This document shows positions 42,426 to 52,100 of a stretch of DNA of 64,000 nt, piece by piece. The stretch spans positions 1,846,501 to 1,910,500 of the forward strand of contig JABTUB010000001.1 of the NCBI GenBank assembly GCA_015075585.1, written 5' to 3'. The DNA comes from Chloracidobacterium sp. (lineage in GTDB: Bacteria > Acidobacteriota > Blastocatellia > Pyrinomonadales > Pyrinomonadaceae). The first letter of the stretch is position 1. Each line of letters begins with the position of its first letter. The notes below the pieces were generated by a model that had not been told where the DNA came from, did no database searches, and worked only from the letters and a program-made list of their open reading frames with translations. The position numbers were made by a program, and so were the translations under genes.

Positions 42426-42454
42426 TTGCAATGATGCCCTTATGCCTCTAATCT
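42426..42454 (+). promoter_or_regulatory. Candidate promoter of the acyl-activating fusion gene
   Basis: TTGCAA (42426-42431), 17 bases, TAATCT (42449-42454) is a good sigma70-like match. The ATG at 42465 is only 10 bases past the -10, so transcription would start almost on the start codon, giving a leaderless or very short-leader mRNA. No ribosome site can be seen upstream of that ATG, which agrees. Confidence 0.45.
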
Positions 42455-42464
42455 AAGCAAGTCT

Positions 42465-45236
42465 ATGCCTGCTTCTTTTTGCGAACGCCTGGTTGACTCA
42501 CTCGAGTCGCACAGTTCTTCGACCGCAATGCGGATCGTCGGCAGCGATGCCGCGACCTACACATTCGGCGAACTGCTTGACCAACTGCGATCGATAGCGT
42601 GGCGCCTTGGCGCCGAAGGCGTCGCGAAGGGCGAACGGATCGCCCTGATCGGTGAAAATCATCCTAAATGGGCGATCTCATATCTCGGCACTGTTTATCA
42701 CGGCGCCGTTATTGTCCCGCTCGACCCGCACGGCGAGATCGAGACCATAACGAACTTTTTGAACAACTCCGAAGCAAAGGCTGCCTTTCTTTCACCGGAC
42801 CAGATCGAGCGATTCGTATCAATCCGAGAACGGCTCGGCCACGATATCAAAGCGGTCGTCTGGGATATGGAAACGGACGTTGCTGGTTTTGATCGTTTTG
42901 AAGATTGGGCAGCGACCAGGTATCCCGAGGAATTCATTTCGCAGATACCGGAAGCTCACGGGCCGGATATGGCCGTATTGATGTACACAAGCGGCACGAC
43001 GGGTACGCCAAAAGGTGTACCGCTGACCCATGCGAACATTCTTGCGGAACTCGAAGGCGTCAACCACGTCCTTGAACTGACAGACAAGGAAAAGATACTG
43101 AGCCTGCTTCCCTTATTCCACAACTATTTGCAGATCGTAAACCTTTGGATCGCAACAACTTACGGTTGTGAGGTCGGTTATCTTAAAGAGCTGACGCCGG
43201 ACGAACTTTCGAAGGCGATGAAGGAGTTCAAGCCTACGATCTTAACGACAGTTCCTCGGCTCTGGTATCTCTTTCACAAGAAGATATTTGATGCCGCAGC
43301 TTCAAAGCCAAAGATCGCTCAAATGCTTTTTCGTCTCATGCTGGCGCTCAACGGCGTATTGCGGAACACCGCGGGCATCAACCTCGGACGCCGCTTCTTC
43401 TCCGCGGTGCATCAGGGGTTTGGCGGCAGACTTCGCATCGCAACTTCGGCCGGGTCTCGCTTTGATGAGGCCGTGGCCATCGATTTCCACAAACTTGGAT
43501 TCACTATCATACAAGCCTATGGCTTGACGGAGACCAGCGGCGCCGCGACGGCCACTCACGAGAACGACAATCGTGTCGGCAGCGTCGGTAAGCCGATGCG
43601 CGGAGCCGAAATAAAGATCGCCGATCCGGACGCAGAAGGGGTCGGCGAGGTCTTGATCAAAGGCCCGATGGTCTTTTCGGGCTATTATCGGAACCCTGAG
43701 GCAACGGCAGAGACCTTTACCGAGGATGGCTGGCTTCGCTCCGGCGATCTCGGCAAACTCGTTGACGGACATCTTTATATTGTCGGGCGCGGCAAGGATG
43801 TAATAGTCCTCTCATCGGGCAAGAATGTTCACCCGGAGGACCTTGAGGTCCATTATCTGAAGTGTCCGATGGTCGCCGAGCTTGCCGTCATTGGCATCAC
43901 CGACGAATCTGAAGGCCGAAGCGGAGCCGAAAAACTGACAGCGGTCGTCGTTCCCGACTTTGAATACCTCAAACTTGAGAAGATCGCCAATTCGAAAGAA
44001 GCAATACGCCACGCGCTGGACAGTCTTGGCCGTGAACTTCCGGAATATCAGCGTGTTCGCGACTACATCATTCGTGCCGAGCCGCTGCCGCGAACTGCGA
44101 CCCGCAAGATCAAGCGTTTTCAGCTTAAGAAAGAGATAGAATCGGGCGTCATCTCTACACAGGCGAAAGAGGTAAAGGCATGGACGTTCACCGATGCCGA
44201 CAATGCTTTGATGGAAACTCCTACTGCGGCTGCAGTCGTCACAGCGATACGCCAAAACGCTAAGGAAGCCGATATTGTGCATCCGGCGATGAGCCTCGAA
44301 CTTGACCTCGGCCTTGACAGCCTCGCCCGGGCTGAGACATTTGCCGCACTTGAGCAGGCATTCGATATCGAATTTGAGAACGAGGAAGCGGCCACAACGC
44401 TCGATGTCGCCGGCCTTATCGGCATGGTCAATAAATACGCCGGCGAGCACACCGCAGGCGTTACCATCGACCTGAATTGGGATCGAATAGTACGCGAAGC
44501 CGATGTCGATCTGCCCGAAATACGAGGTATCTTGCGGTCGAGGCCGTTCTTTTCAACTTTCGCATGGTGCGTTTATAAATGCTTCTATTTATTCTGCAAG
44601 GTCTTTATGCGGCTTGAGGTTACAGGCAGAAGTAACTTGACCGCGGCTATGGAGCGTAAGGTCGAGAAGGGCGGTCTCAGTTCATTCATTATTTGTCCGA
44701 ATCATCAGAGCTTTCTTGATCCGTTCGTCCTTTGTTCGAGTTATGACCGCAGGCTTTTCAGCAGTATTTTCCACGTCGGAGCAAGTGAATTCTTTGAGAA
44801 CAGAGCTATGCAGTTTCTCGCTCGCCTGCTGAATGTCGTTCCGGTAAATCCGGATACCGAACTGATGCGTGCGATGAAGGCTGGTGCCGTCGGCCTCAAG
44901 CACGGAAAGATCCTCAACATCTATCCGGAAGGCGAACGCGCCTTCGACGGAGAACTCCACAGCTTTAAAAAAGGGGCCGCCATTCTTGCACAGGCTCTTG
45001 ATGTACCGATAGTGCCGGTCGCATTGGACGGCCTGTATAAGGTGTGGCCTCGCGGCTCGGCTCGGATCAGGCCGGCAAAGGTCACGATCATGATCGGTGA
45101 GCCATTCTATGCTGAGGACGTCATCAAAACCGGCGGTACCGGTTCAGGAGGATCGATCGACGATCATGCATTGATCACCGAGCATTTGAAATGCAGGATC
45201 GCCGAAATGATCGACCAGATGCGTGGTAATAAGTAG
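42465..45236 (+). CDS. Acyl-CoA/ACP synthetase - acyl carrier - PlsC acyltransferase fusion
   Basis: A 923-residue three-domain protein. Residues 1-560 are an AMP-forming acyl-activating enzyme (LMYTSGTTGTPKGVPLTH, YGLTETSG, DGWLRSGDLGKL). Residues about 580-655 are an acyl carrier domain with the phosphopantetheine serine at 619 (LGLDSLARAE). Residues about 715-900 are a PlsC-type glycerolipid acyltransferase (N746HQSFLD752, the HX4D motif, and YPEGERAFDG). E. coli Aas joins PlsC to an acyl-ACP synthetase but in the opposite order and without a carrier domain. Likely role: activate a free fatty acid, hold it on the internal carrier and esterify lysophospholipid or glycerol phosphate; the substrate is inference. 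Confidence 0.87.
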   Translation: MPASFCERLVDSLESHSSSTAMRIVGSDAATYTFGELLDQLRSIAWRLGAEGVAKGERIALIGENHPKWAISYLGTVYHGAVIVPLDPHGEIETITNFLNNSEAKAAFLSPDQIERFVSIRERLGHDIKAVVWDMETDVAGFDRFEDWAATRYPEEFISQIPEAHGPDMAVLMYTSGTTGTPKGVPLTHANILAELEGVNHVLELTDKEKILSLLPLFHNYLQIVNLWIATTYGCEVGYLKELTPDELSKAMKEFKPTILTTVPRLWYLFHKKIFDAAASKPKIAQMLFRLMLALNGVLRNTAGINLGRRFFSAVHQGFGGRLRIATSAGSRFDEAVAIDFHKLGFTIIQAYGLTETSGAATATHENDNRVGSVGKPMRGAEIKIADPDAEGVGEVLIKGPMVFSGYYRNPEATAETFTEDGWLRSGDLGKLVDGHLYIVGRGKDVIVLSSGKNVHPEDLEVHYLKCPMVAELAVIGITDESEGRSGAEKLTAVVVPDFEYLKLEKIANSKEAIRHALDSLGRELPEYQRVRDYIIRAEPLPRTATRKIKRFQLKKEIESGVISTQAKEVKAWTFTDADNALMETPTAAAVVTAIRQNAKEADIVHPAMSLELDLGLDSLARAETFAALEQAFDIEFENEEAATTLDVAGLIGMVNKYAGEHTAGVTIDLNWDRIVREADVDLPEIRGILRSRPFFSTFAWCVYKCFYLFCKVFMRLEVTGRSNLTAAMERKVEKGGLSSFIICPNHQSFLDPFVLCSSYDRRLFSSIFHVGASEFFENRAMQFLARLLNVVPVNPDTELMRAMKAGAVGLKHGKILNIYPEGERAFDGELHSFKKGAAILAQALDVPIVPVALDGLYKVWPRGSARIRPAKVTIMIGEPFYAEDVIKTGGTGSGGSIDDHALITEHLKCRIAEMIDQMRGNK

Positions 45237-45414
45237 GTGGGGAGCCGCCACGGTAAACTTTGGTTGCCGGTTCGCTTTGATCAGTTTTACAGGCCTACAA
45301 GTCCGAATAGGATCGAATTATTCACCCTCAACTCGTGCCGAGTATGAGATACTAAAAAAGATCGATCCTGAACGAGCAGCGAAACTTCTCAGTTCGATCG
45401 ATAAAACGAAATGA
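45223..45414 (+). CDS. Short possible gene between the fusion gene and a membrane gene
   Basis: A 63-residue frame starting GTG, overlapping the end of the fusion gene by 14 bases and the start of the next gene by 4 (ATGA). The C-terminal half (STRAEYEILKKIDPERAAKLLSSIDKTK) is charged and looks coding; the N-terminal half does not. The ATGA overlap supports translation, but no family is recognisable and a start nearer 45277 is possible. Confidence 0.35.
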   Translation: MVISRWGAATVNFGCRFALISFTGLQVRIGSNYSPSTRAEYEILKKIDPERAAKLLSSIDKTK

Positions 45415-45776
45415 ATATGCCCGTTACAGCAACGTGGTTCGGAAGGCTTTTGATATTCGCGGGCATCTTGGCATACGGCTACACACTCGCGAATGGCTCA
45501 ACGAACTATTTTGCCCTGATACCTGCCGCATTCGGTGTCGCATTCCTGGTCTTGGGGCACTCGGCGATCCGGAGAGTGAATATGCGCCGGCACATCATGC
45601 ATATAGCTGTATTGCTGGCACTCATCGGAGTCCTTTTCCCATTGATACGGTTCGTCTATCCGTTCGGAGATGCGGCGAACACTGCAGCGACCGTTTCTCA
45701 GATCGTAATGTCGTTGTTATGCCTGGGCTTCCTGGTTCTCTCGATACGCTCATTCATCACGGCTCGAAGCAGGTGA
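45411..45776 (+). CDS. Four-helix membrane protein of unknown function
   Basis: A 121-residue protein with four hydrophobic segments (LLIFAGILAYGYTLA, FALIPAAFGVAFLVLGH, IMHIAVLLALIGVLFPLI, IVMSLLCLGFLVLSI) and basic loops. It resembles small uncharacterised inner-membrane proteins; no motif allows a role. It probably shares the transcript of the upstream acyl-activating gene and converges with the sensor kinase gene, with 4 bases between the stops. Confidence 0.6.
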   Translation: MNMPVTATWFGRLLIFAGILAYGYTLANGSTNYFALIPAAFGVAFLVLGHSAIRRVNMRRHIMHIAVLLALIGVLFPLIRFVYPFGDAANTAATVSQIVMSLLCLGFLVLSIRSFITARSR

Positions 45777-45780
45777 GGCG

Positions 45781-47142
45781 TTAAACAGCATCCAGTGTGA
45801 TCTCTACCTCAAGGCCGCCGTTCTTGTTCGCGGCCTTTATCGTACCCTTGTGAGCGCTGACGGCCCGCTCAGCGATAGCAAGCCCAAGCCCGATGCCGCC
45901 CGTCTTTCGCGTTCGATCTTCACCGACACGATAAAAGGGCCTGAACAAATTCTCGATCTCGCCATCCGGAACGCCGCCACCGTGATCTGATATCGCGACA
46001 ACCGCATGGCCGTTCGACCGGCGAAGCGAAACCTCGACCGAAGTACGTTCCTTTGTGTAACGGACGGCGTTGCGGATGATATTCTCGACAGCACTTCGCA
46101 AAAGGTTCTCGCTGCCCATGACCGTGCAGGGATCGACGCCCTTTAACTCGACATTCTTGCGGTTCGCTTCGGCCTCGAACTGTGCATCCATCGCAACATC
46201 GCGCACAAGTTCATCGAGGTCAATGCGCCGCTTCTCGTAGTTCTCGCTCCCGCTTTCGAGTTTGGCGAGCGTCAGAATGCTCTCGATCATCTCGTTAAGC
46301 CGCGCCGATTCGCCCTCGATGCGCTCGAGCAGCAGCGTATTGTCGCCCTGCTTTTGTTTTGCAAGCTCCAACGCGACATTCATCCGCGCAAGCGGCGAGC
46401 GAAGCTCGTGCGATATGTCGCGGTTCAATCGCTGCTGTGTAGTTACAAGCGTCTCGATCCTTTCGGCCATCAGGTCAAAGTCACGTGCGAGATCGGCAAG
46501 CTCGTCGCGACGGTGCCCGACCTGCGAAGCAACTCGCGTACTCAGATCGCCGCCGGCCAAACGCCTTGCCGCAAAACGCAGCTTGCGGATAGGCGACGTG
46601 AGGTAAAGGGCAAGCAAATAACAAACCAATACGGACGTGAGCAGAAAAATGATAAAGCGGGCCAGTGCAATGCCTGTGCCGAAGAACAGCGGCGGCGGCG
46701 CGCTGCGTTCCCATTGTATCGCCAAGGTGAATCGGCGCCCGTCCGGAAATCTTACCGGAGCGGCTGCGATCGAATGCTCCTCATCGCTAAAGTCGGTCTC
46801 TGCAAGGCCGGTTTGACGCGTCTTTTCAATGACCGGTGCCGAAACAGCCGCGGCCGCAGTATCGCCGAACCAAACAAACCCGTCGTCGCCAACCAAGTTG
46901 ACGACCCGCGGCGGTTCGCGGTCGCGGAGCCTCGCAAGAAACGCACGTACGCCTTGCTCGTCACCATAGCTCGCTATCTGTGTGACCGTCTCTGCATAGA
47001 CGATCATTTGGTTTCGCGTTGAACGCTCAAAGCGATTAACGAGCGGCTCGGTCTGAAACGTATTCGTAACTGAATAGATGACGCCGAACATCAACGCGAT
47101 CGCGATCAGGAACCAAAGGAAGATCTTTACGAATAACTTCAT
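45781..47142 (-). CDS. cpxA: CpxA-like sensor histidine kinase
   Basis: A 453-residue membrane sensor kinase. The N-terminal helix (IFLWFLIAIALMFGVIY), a periplasmic domain of about 140 residues, and a second helix (FIIFLLTSVLVCYLLALYL) precede a HAMP linker (TSPIRKLRFAARRLAGGDLSTRV), HisKA with the phosphorylated His in DISHELRSPLARM, and a HATPase domain (NIIRNAVRYT, DHGGGVP, GGIGLGLAI). Topology and sequence are those of CpxA, which senses envelope stress. Its start overlaps the response regulator stop by 4 bases. Confidence 0.88.
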   Translation of the reverse strand: MKLFVKIFLWFLIAIALMFGVIYSVTNTFQTEPLVNRFERSTRNQMIVYAETVTQIASYGDEQGVRAFLARLRDREPPRVVNLVGDDGFVWFGDTAAAAVSAPVIEKTRQTGLAETDFSDEEHSIAAAPVRFPDGRRFTLAIQWERSAPPPLFFGTGIALARFIIFLLTSVLVCYLLALYLTSPIRKLRFAARRLAGGDLSTRVASQVGHRRDELADLARDFDLMAERIETLVTTQQRLNRDISHELRSPLARMNVALELAKQKQGDNTLLLERIEGESARLNEMIESILTLAKLESGSENYEKRRIDLDELVRDVAMDAQFEAEANRKNVELKGVDPCTVMGSENLLRSAVENIIRNAVRYTKERTSVEVSLRRSNGHAVVAISDHGGGVPDGEIENLFRPFYRVGEDRTRKTGGIGLGLAIAERAVSAHKGTIKAANKNGGLEVEITLDAV

Positions 47143-47822
47143 ACCAGCGTATAGATGTAACCGACGCTTCGAACGGTCTTTATCCGCTCGCTTCCGTCAG
47201 CACGCGGCCCCAGCTTTTTGCGAAGGTTCGATATATGCATATCGAGGCTTCGATCAAAGGGCGACAACTTGCGGTCAAGGACACGTTCGCTAAGGTCCTC
47301 CTTCCGAATGATCTTGCCGGCTTCGCGAAGAAGCTCGGCTAAAAGATCGAACTCAACTGACGTCAGATTCAGGTCCGCACCGTCAAGCAAGGCCGCACGC
47401 GAAGCCGTCGAAAGCTGGATGTCATCAACGTCAAGCCGTTCGCCGGCCTCATCGCCTCCGGCGGCGGTTCGCCTCAAGATCGCTCTGAGCCTTGCCGAAA
47501 GCTCACGCGGATTGAACGGCTTCGGCAAATAATCATCCGCGCCTATCTCAAGCCCGACGATCCGCTCCATATCATCACCGCGGGCAGTCAGCATCAGCAC
47601 CGGCAGCTTTGAGGATGAACGAAGATTTCTCAGCACGTCGAAGCCGTTCATCTTCGGCAGCATAACGTCAAGGATCACGATGTCGTGCCCGTTCTGAAGT
47701 GCGGCTTTCAGGCCTGCTTCACCGTCGTTCACGGCGTCGATCTCAAAGCCCTCGACCGTCAGATATTCCGAAACGAGTTCGCATAACTCCTCATCATCGT
47801 CGATCAAGAGTATCCTGTTCAT
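47139..47822 (-). CDS. cpxR: CpxR-like response regulator (OmpR family)
   Basis: A 227-residue regulator with a receiver domain (ILLIDDDEELCELVSEYL, phosphoacceptor Asp in ILDVMLPKMNG, LTARGDDMERIVGLEIGADDYLPKPFNPREL) that is strikingly close to CpxR, followed by an OmpR winged helix (LNLTSVEFDLLAELL, SNLRKKLG, VRSVGYIY). I chose the ATG at 47822 (MNRILL) over that three codons upstream. A GTAAA-N5-GTAAA CpxR-type box lies 41-55 bases upstream, so it probably regulates itself. Confidence 0.9.
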   Translation of the reverse strand: MNRILLIDDDEELCELVSEYLTVEGFEIDAVNDGEAGLKAALQNGHDIVILDVMLPKMNGFDVLRNLRSSSKLPVLMLTARGDDMERIVGLEIGADDYLPKPFNPRELSARLRAILRRTAAGGDEAGERLDVDDIQLSTASRAALLDGADLNLTSVEFDLLAELLREAGKIIRKEDLSERVLDRKLSPFDRSLDMHISNLRKKLGPRADGSERIKTVRSVGYIYTLV

Positions 47823-47862
47823 TAGCTGCATTTTACGCCAAAAACCTTTGTTATGCGCGTGT

Positions 47863-47877
47863 TTTACAATTCTTTAC
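47863..47877 (-). promoter_or_regulatory. CpxR-type box upstream of the cpxR-like gene
   Basis: On the minus strand this reads GTAAAGAATTGTAAA, a perfect GTAAA-N5-GTAAA, the CpxR-binding consensus known from enterobacteria. A third GTAAA lies at 47832-47836, about three helical turns closer to the gene. The site is 41-55 bases upstream of the ATG at 47822, suitable for autoregulation by the encoded CpxR-like protein. Confidence 0.6.
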
Positions 47878-47923
47878 ACAACACGCCGGTGACGGGCCGA
47901 TCACGAACGAAGCGATACCGAGG

Positions 47924-49027
47924 TCATGCCGCGAGTTGCCCGCCGATGTAAACGGCCGCGATCGACCTGTCATCGTTGAGCAGAACGATATCGGCGCGCT
48001 TCCCTGCCGCGATCGCGCCTCGTTCCGCTTCCAACCCGAGGACCGACGCGGGGTTTGAGGCCGCCATCGCAGCAGCCTCGCTGAAATCAAACCCGAGTTC
48101 AAGCATTCTTATGACGGCATCATACATTGTTATCACGGAACCGGCAATACTTCCGCGTTCGTTGCGGGTGCTGCCGTCTGTGACGGTTATCGTCTCGCCC
48201 CACAGCTTGAATTCGCCGTCGCCGAGGCCTGTCGGTGCGACAGAATCGCTTATAAGCGAAACTCCCGCACCACCTTTTGCCCTGCACGCAATTGATACGA
48301 TGCTTGGATGAACATGAACGCCGTCTGCGATGATGTCGAACGTTACGCCGTCCTTTGCAAGGCCCCAGCCGGCAACCCCGAGTTCACGGTGATGTATTCC
48401 CGTCATCGCGTTAAAAAAGTGCGTCAGGTGGCGAGCACCGGCATCAAACGCTTGTTCAAGAATATCCGCATCAGCCTGTGTGTGGCCTATCGAAACTATC
48501 CAGCCGAGATCGCGGAGCCTGCGGATGAGTTCAATGCCGCCGCCGATCTCGGGTGCCAACGTCGTCATTACGACGCCTTGCTCAGGCCGCGGAAGGTTTG
48601 ACGGGTCGTCAGCGGAACGGAAATACTGCGGATGAAGCGCACCGCACATCCGCTCGCTCGCCCAAAGGCCCTCATAATGCACACCCGCGATCTGAGCAAT
48701 GGGTACATTTTGCTGTCGCGCGACGGCCTCATTAACCGCACCGATGACACGCTCGTAAGCATCATCACTATCCGGCACGATCGTCGGAAGCCACGCGGTG
48801 ACGCCTTTGCTCGCGAGAAATCTGCCGATGCGTTCGAGGCCGTCCGCATCGGCGGTGTTCACATCGAAACCGACCGCACCATGACAGTGCATATCGATAA
48901 AGCCCGGCATCAAACGCACAGCGGCAGGAACGTCAGCATCAGTTTCTGAGACCCGCGCGATCAAGCTTTCAATAAACTCAACCGTAATATCTTTTTCGCC
49001 CAGAATGCCGCGGATATGTGGAACCAT
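47924..49027 (-). CDS. nagA: N-acetylglucosamine-6-phosphate deacetylase
   Basis: A 367-residue amidohydrolase that converts GlcNAc-6-P to GlcN-6-P in the cytoplasm. The metal site FIDMHCHGAVGFDVNTAD opens the barrel; HYEGLWASERMCGALHPQYF, SIGHTQADADILEQAFDAGARHLTHFFNAM and the late GVHVHPSIVSIACRAKGG with LISDSVAPTGL are NagA signatures. It would act on the GlcNAc-6-P made by MurQ. A terminator separates it from the upstream TonB receptor gene, so it needs its own promoter or read-through. No nagB is present in the window. Confidence 0.93.
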   Translation of the reverse strand: MVPHIRGILGEKDITVEFIESLIARVSETDADVPAAVRLMPGFIDMHCHGAVGFDVNTADADGLERIGRFLASKGVTAWLPTIVPDSDDAYERVIGAVNEAVARQQNVPIAQIAGVHYEGLWASERMCGALHPQYFRSADDPSNLPRPEQGVVMTTLAPEIGGGIELIRRLRDLGWIVSIGHTQADADILEQAFDAGARHLTHFFNAMTGIHHRELGVAGWGLAKDGVTFDIIADGVHVHPSIVSIACRAKGGAGVSLISDSVAPTGLGDGEFKLWGETITVTDGSTRNERGSIAGSVITMYDAVIRMLELGFDFSEAAAMAASNPASVLGLEAERGAIAAGKRADIVLLNDDRSIAAVYIGGQLAA

Positions 49028-49044
49028 AATGCAACTATATTCGC

Positions 49045-49083
49045 ATAATAAAAGGCCTGCATCCGAATAAACGAACGCAGGCC
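49045..49083 (-). terminator. Intrinsic terminator after the TonB receptor gene
   Basis: On the minus strand GGCCTGC, a 16-base loop and GCAGGCC (stem bases 49054-49060 and 49077-49083) are followed by TTTTATTAT, a classic rho-independent terminator. It lies 20 bases past the receptor stop at 49104 and just 18 bases before the nagA start at 49027. Confidence 0.85.
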
Positions 49084-49103
49084 GATCCGAGAGCGTAAAG
49101 GAA

Positions 49104-52100
49104 CTAGAAGCTAACCTTCACGCCGAACTGCATCGTTCGCGGGTCGCGAACTGCACTGATACGCCCGAACAACGTGCTGGTGTTGTTAAGACTCGAGAAC
49201 GATCGAAAATTGACCCAGTTGAAGATATTGAACGACTCCGCTCTTAACTGCACTGCAAAGCGCTCACCGAAGCGTATGTTCTTCGCAAGGGTCAGGTCAA
49301 CACGCCGCGTTCCGGGCCCGTTCACACTGCTTCGGGGTGTGTTGCCCATTTGGTTCGGCCACAATCCGAGCAAACGTGTGTTTTCAGTATTGGTCGGGTT
49401 CCTCTGGATGCATGCTGTATTTATGTACTGCTGCCACGTACCGGCACCGCCTGAATTCACATCACACAACGTGATGGGCCGTGCGGCCGGATTCGCATTG
49501 ATGAGGCCCGTACCCGCAGGATCAAAGTTCGACGTCGTGATGGTGAACGGCAATCCCGTCATATAACTGACGATGCCCGACATCTGCCAGCCGCCGAGGA
49601 ACTTGCCCGCGACACCTTTCTGCTTTCTAAAGAACGGAAGCTCATAAACGAAGTTCACGTTCAGAATGTGCCGGCGGTCGAGCGTTGCTCTGCCCCACTC
49701 GGCATCGATGTTGTACGGATCCTGTGGAGAATTCGACCGGTCAGAGGCATTATTCGTGAGGTTCTTCGACCACGTATAAGCCAGATTGACCTGCGAGGCA
49801 CCGCTGAACCGCTTTTGAGCAGAAACCTGAAGGCTGTGGTAGTTAGAGCCGTAACGCGGTTGAACCATCGCGATCGATCTGAAACCCTTAAAGGGCCTGA
49901 TCTGATCGAGGATCAGGATATCGGTCGTGGTACCATTCGGATTTTCCGGAGCAGAAGAGGTGTTTCGAAAAACGTATCCCGGATTTTGGCATGGAACCAG
50001 CGTCGGTGCCGGCGACTGGCCGTAATAAGCAGTGCCTCGTGCACACATAGTGTTCAATGCCTTGCCGGGAACGATATCATTCATTTCGGTCAGACCGATG
50101 AGATTTGTGCCCTTTGACCCGAAATATCCTACCGTGAACATCGTGCTTTTTCCAAGCTGTTGCTGAAAATCAAGCGACCAATGCTGCATATACGGCGTCT
50201 CCCAATTCGACTGCACGGCGCGAAGGCTCTGTACGGTCGTTGTTGCTGAGAGGCCGAATGCCGGTGAATCAAGGCTCGTCGCTGTCGGATTCACAGCAGT
50301 AACCTGATACGGCGGATTAAGGCCGATGTTCTGCAGGAACGTACCGTTCAGCACCTGCTCGTGATAGATCCCGTATCCGGCACGGATCGAGGTCATACCT
50401 TTGCCGAACGGATCCCACGCAATACCGACACGCGGAGCGATATCCTTCTTGCTCACATCCATCACGAACTTCCCGTATGGAGATTGCGTCGGCTGGCACG
50501 GAATGCCGCCCGCCCCAACCTGATAGTTCTGCGAGTTAACGATAACGCCGTTACACCAGTTTCCGTTCGCAACACCCGTGACATTCAGTACACGAACACC
50601 GGCACCGGTAACTTGCGGTGCATTGGCTGCACTCCAAAGACTCGGAACGAAGTTCGACAGGCGTCCGTTCTTGTCCCACGGTGACCCGAAGAAGGAGTAG
50701 CGGGCACCGATATAGAACGTCATATTCTTTCGGAATTTCCATTCGTCCTGAGCGAAGCCTTCAAACGCCATCTGGCGCAGATCGGCCGTGTAGTCAAAAC
50801 TTGCTTGAGAGAATCCGTTGGCCGGCACATTTCCAACCAAGAAATTCGCCCAACGTTGATATGTCTGATTAGCCGTACTGCTGGTAACACCCGATGCAAG
50901 CGTTGCGGACCAAGAGCTGAATAGGCCCTCATTGCTTCCTGCTAAAGCATTCTCATTCTTGCGATACTTTGAGTAAGTAGCGCCGAATTTCATTATGTGA
51001 TCACCGGTCACCCAAGTAACGCTTCCGCTCGCATTACCCTTCCATGAAAAGTTGTTGTACGGGCCAAAGCTCGTAAGATTTGCGAGACCTAGGCCGCTGA
51101 TCGACGGCACACGGTCGCGTTGGTTGACGAATGGCAGTGTGATAGGCACCTGCGTGTTCGCAAGAGCGAGCAAACCGATATTCTTGCTAAGGATCGCTCC
51201 ATAACCGAATGTATATCGACCATCGATGATCACGTTAGGCGACACAACGTAGGTCAACTGAACCGTATGCGTCCTTCCCGGAGAATTCGTTGAGGTGGTT
51301 GAAACACCCGGAAGGCCGCCGCCGCTTGAGAACAGCGAATTACCATCGATCGTCGGGATCTGATCACGCTCATAGCGATAATAACCGGACAGCTTGCTGC
51401 TGAAACTATGGTCAACCTTGATGATCTCTTGCTGGAAATCAGAGACATTTCTGATCGAAGTTATCATTCCGAACGGATTCGTAGCCGTTGCGGCATTTGG
51501 TAGAGGAAGCTGCTTGTAAATACCGTTCAAATAGGCAAATGCCGCTTGGCTGTACATTGCAGCCGGGATCGGTGTTCCTGCGGGAAGGCGGCCCGGATTG
51601 CCAACGGTACAATTTTCTGCCGGCACCCAAACCCTAGCGATACAAACATCGATCGGGAAAACACCGTTGCGCATGTCGGCGGTCGGAACATTTACCGTCG
51701 ATGCGGCTGAGAAGCGGCGATCCTTCCTGAACTCTTGCGAGAAGAAGAAGAACGTCTTGCTCCAACGTCCAAAATGTCCGTCCTCAGGGTCGCGTTCACC
51801 GAACTTCAAGAAATAGACAGGGCCGCTCAGCGTCCAGCCATAATCGTTGTACCGAAACGGTGCACGGCGAGCCTTTCCGTCGGAATTCCTTCCGAACGGC
51901 GGGCTTGCTAGAGTGTTTACGAGAAAATTATTCGCGTTAAAGGCATCGTTACGAACAAACTCGTACGCAGATCCATGGAACTTCGATGAACCGGAACGTG
52001 TCACGATATTGACCTGGCCGCCGCCGCTTCGCCCCGATTCTGCGGGATAGAGCGAGCGGAGAACTCTGAACTCACCTATCGAGTCCAAGCTAGGATAAGC

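Noticed and set aside
46354..47022. 222-codon plus-strand frame opposite the sensor kinase
   Set aside because: Antisense to the HAMP and sensor domains; no coding features.
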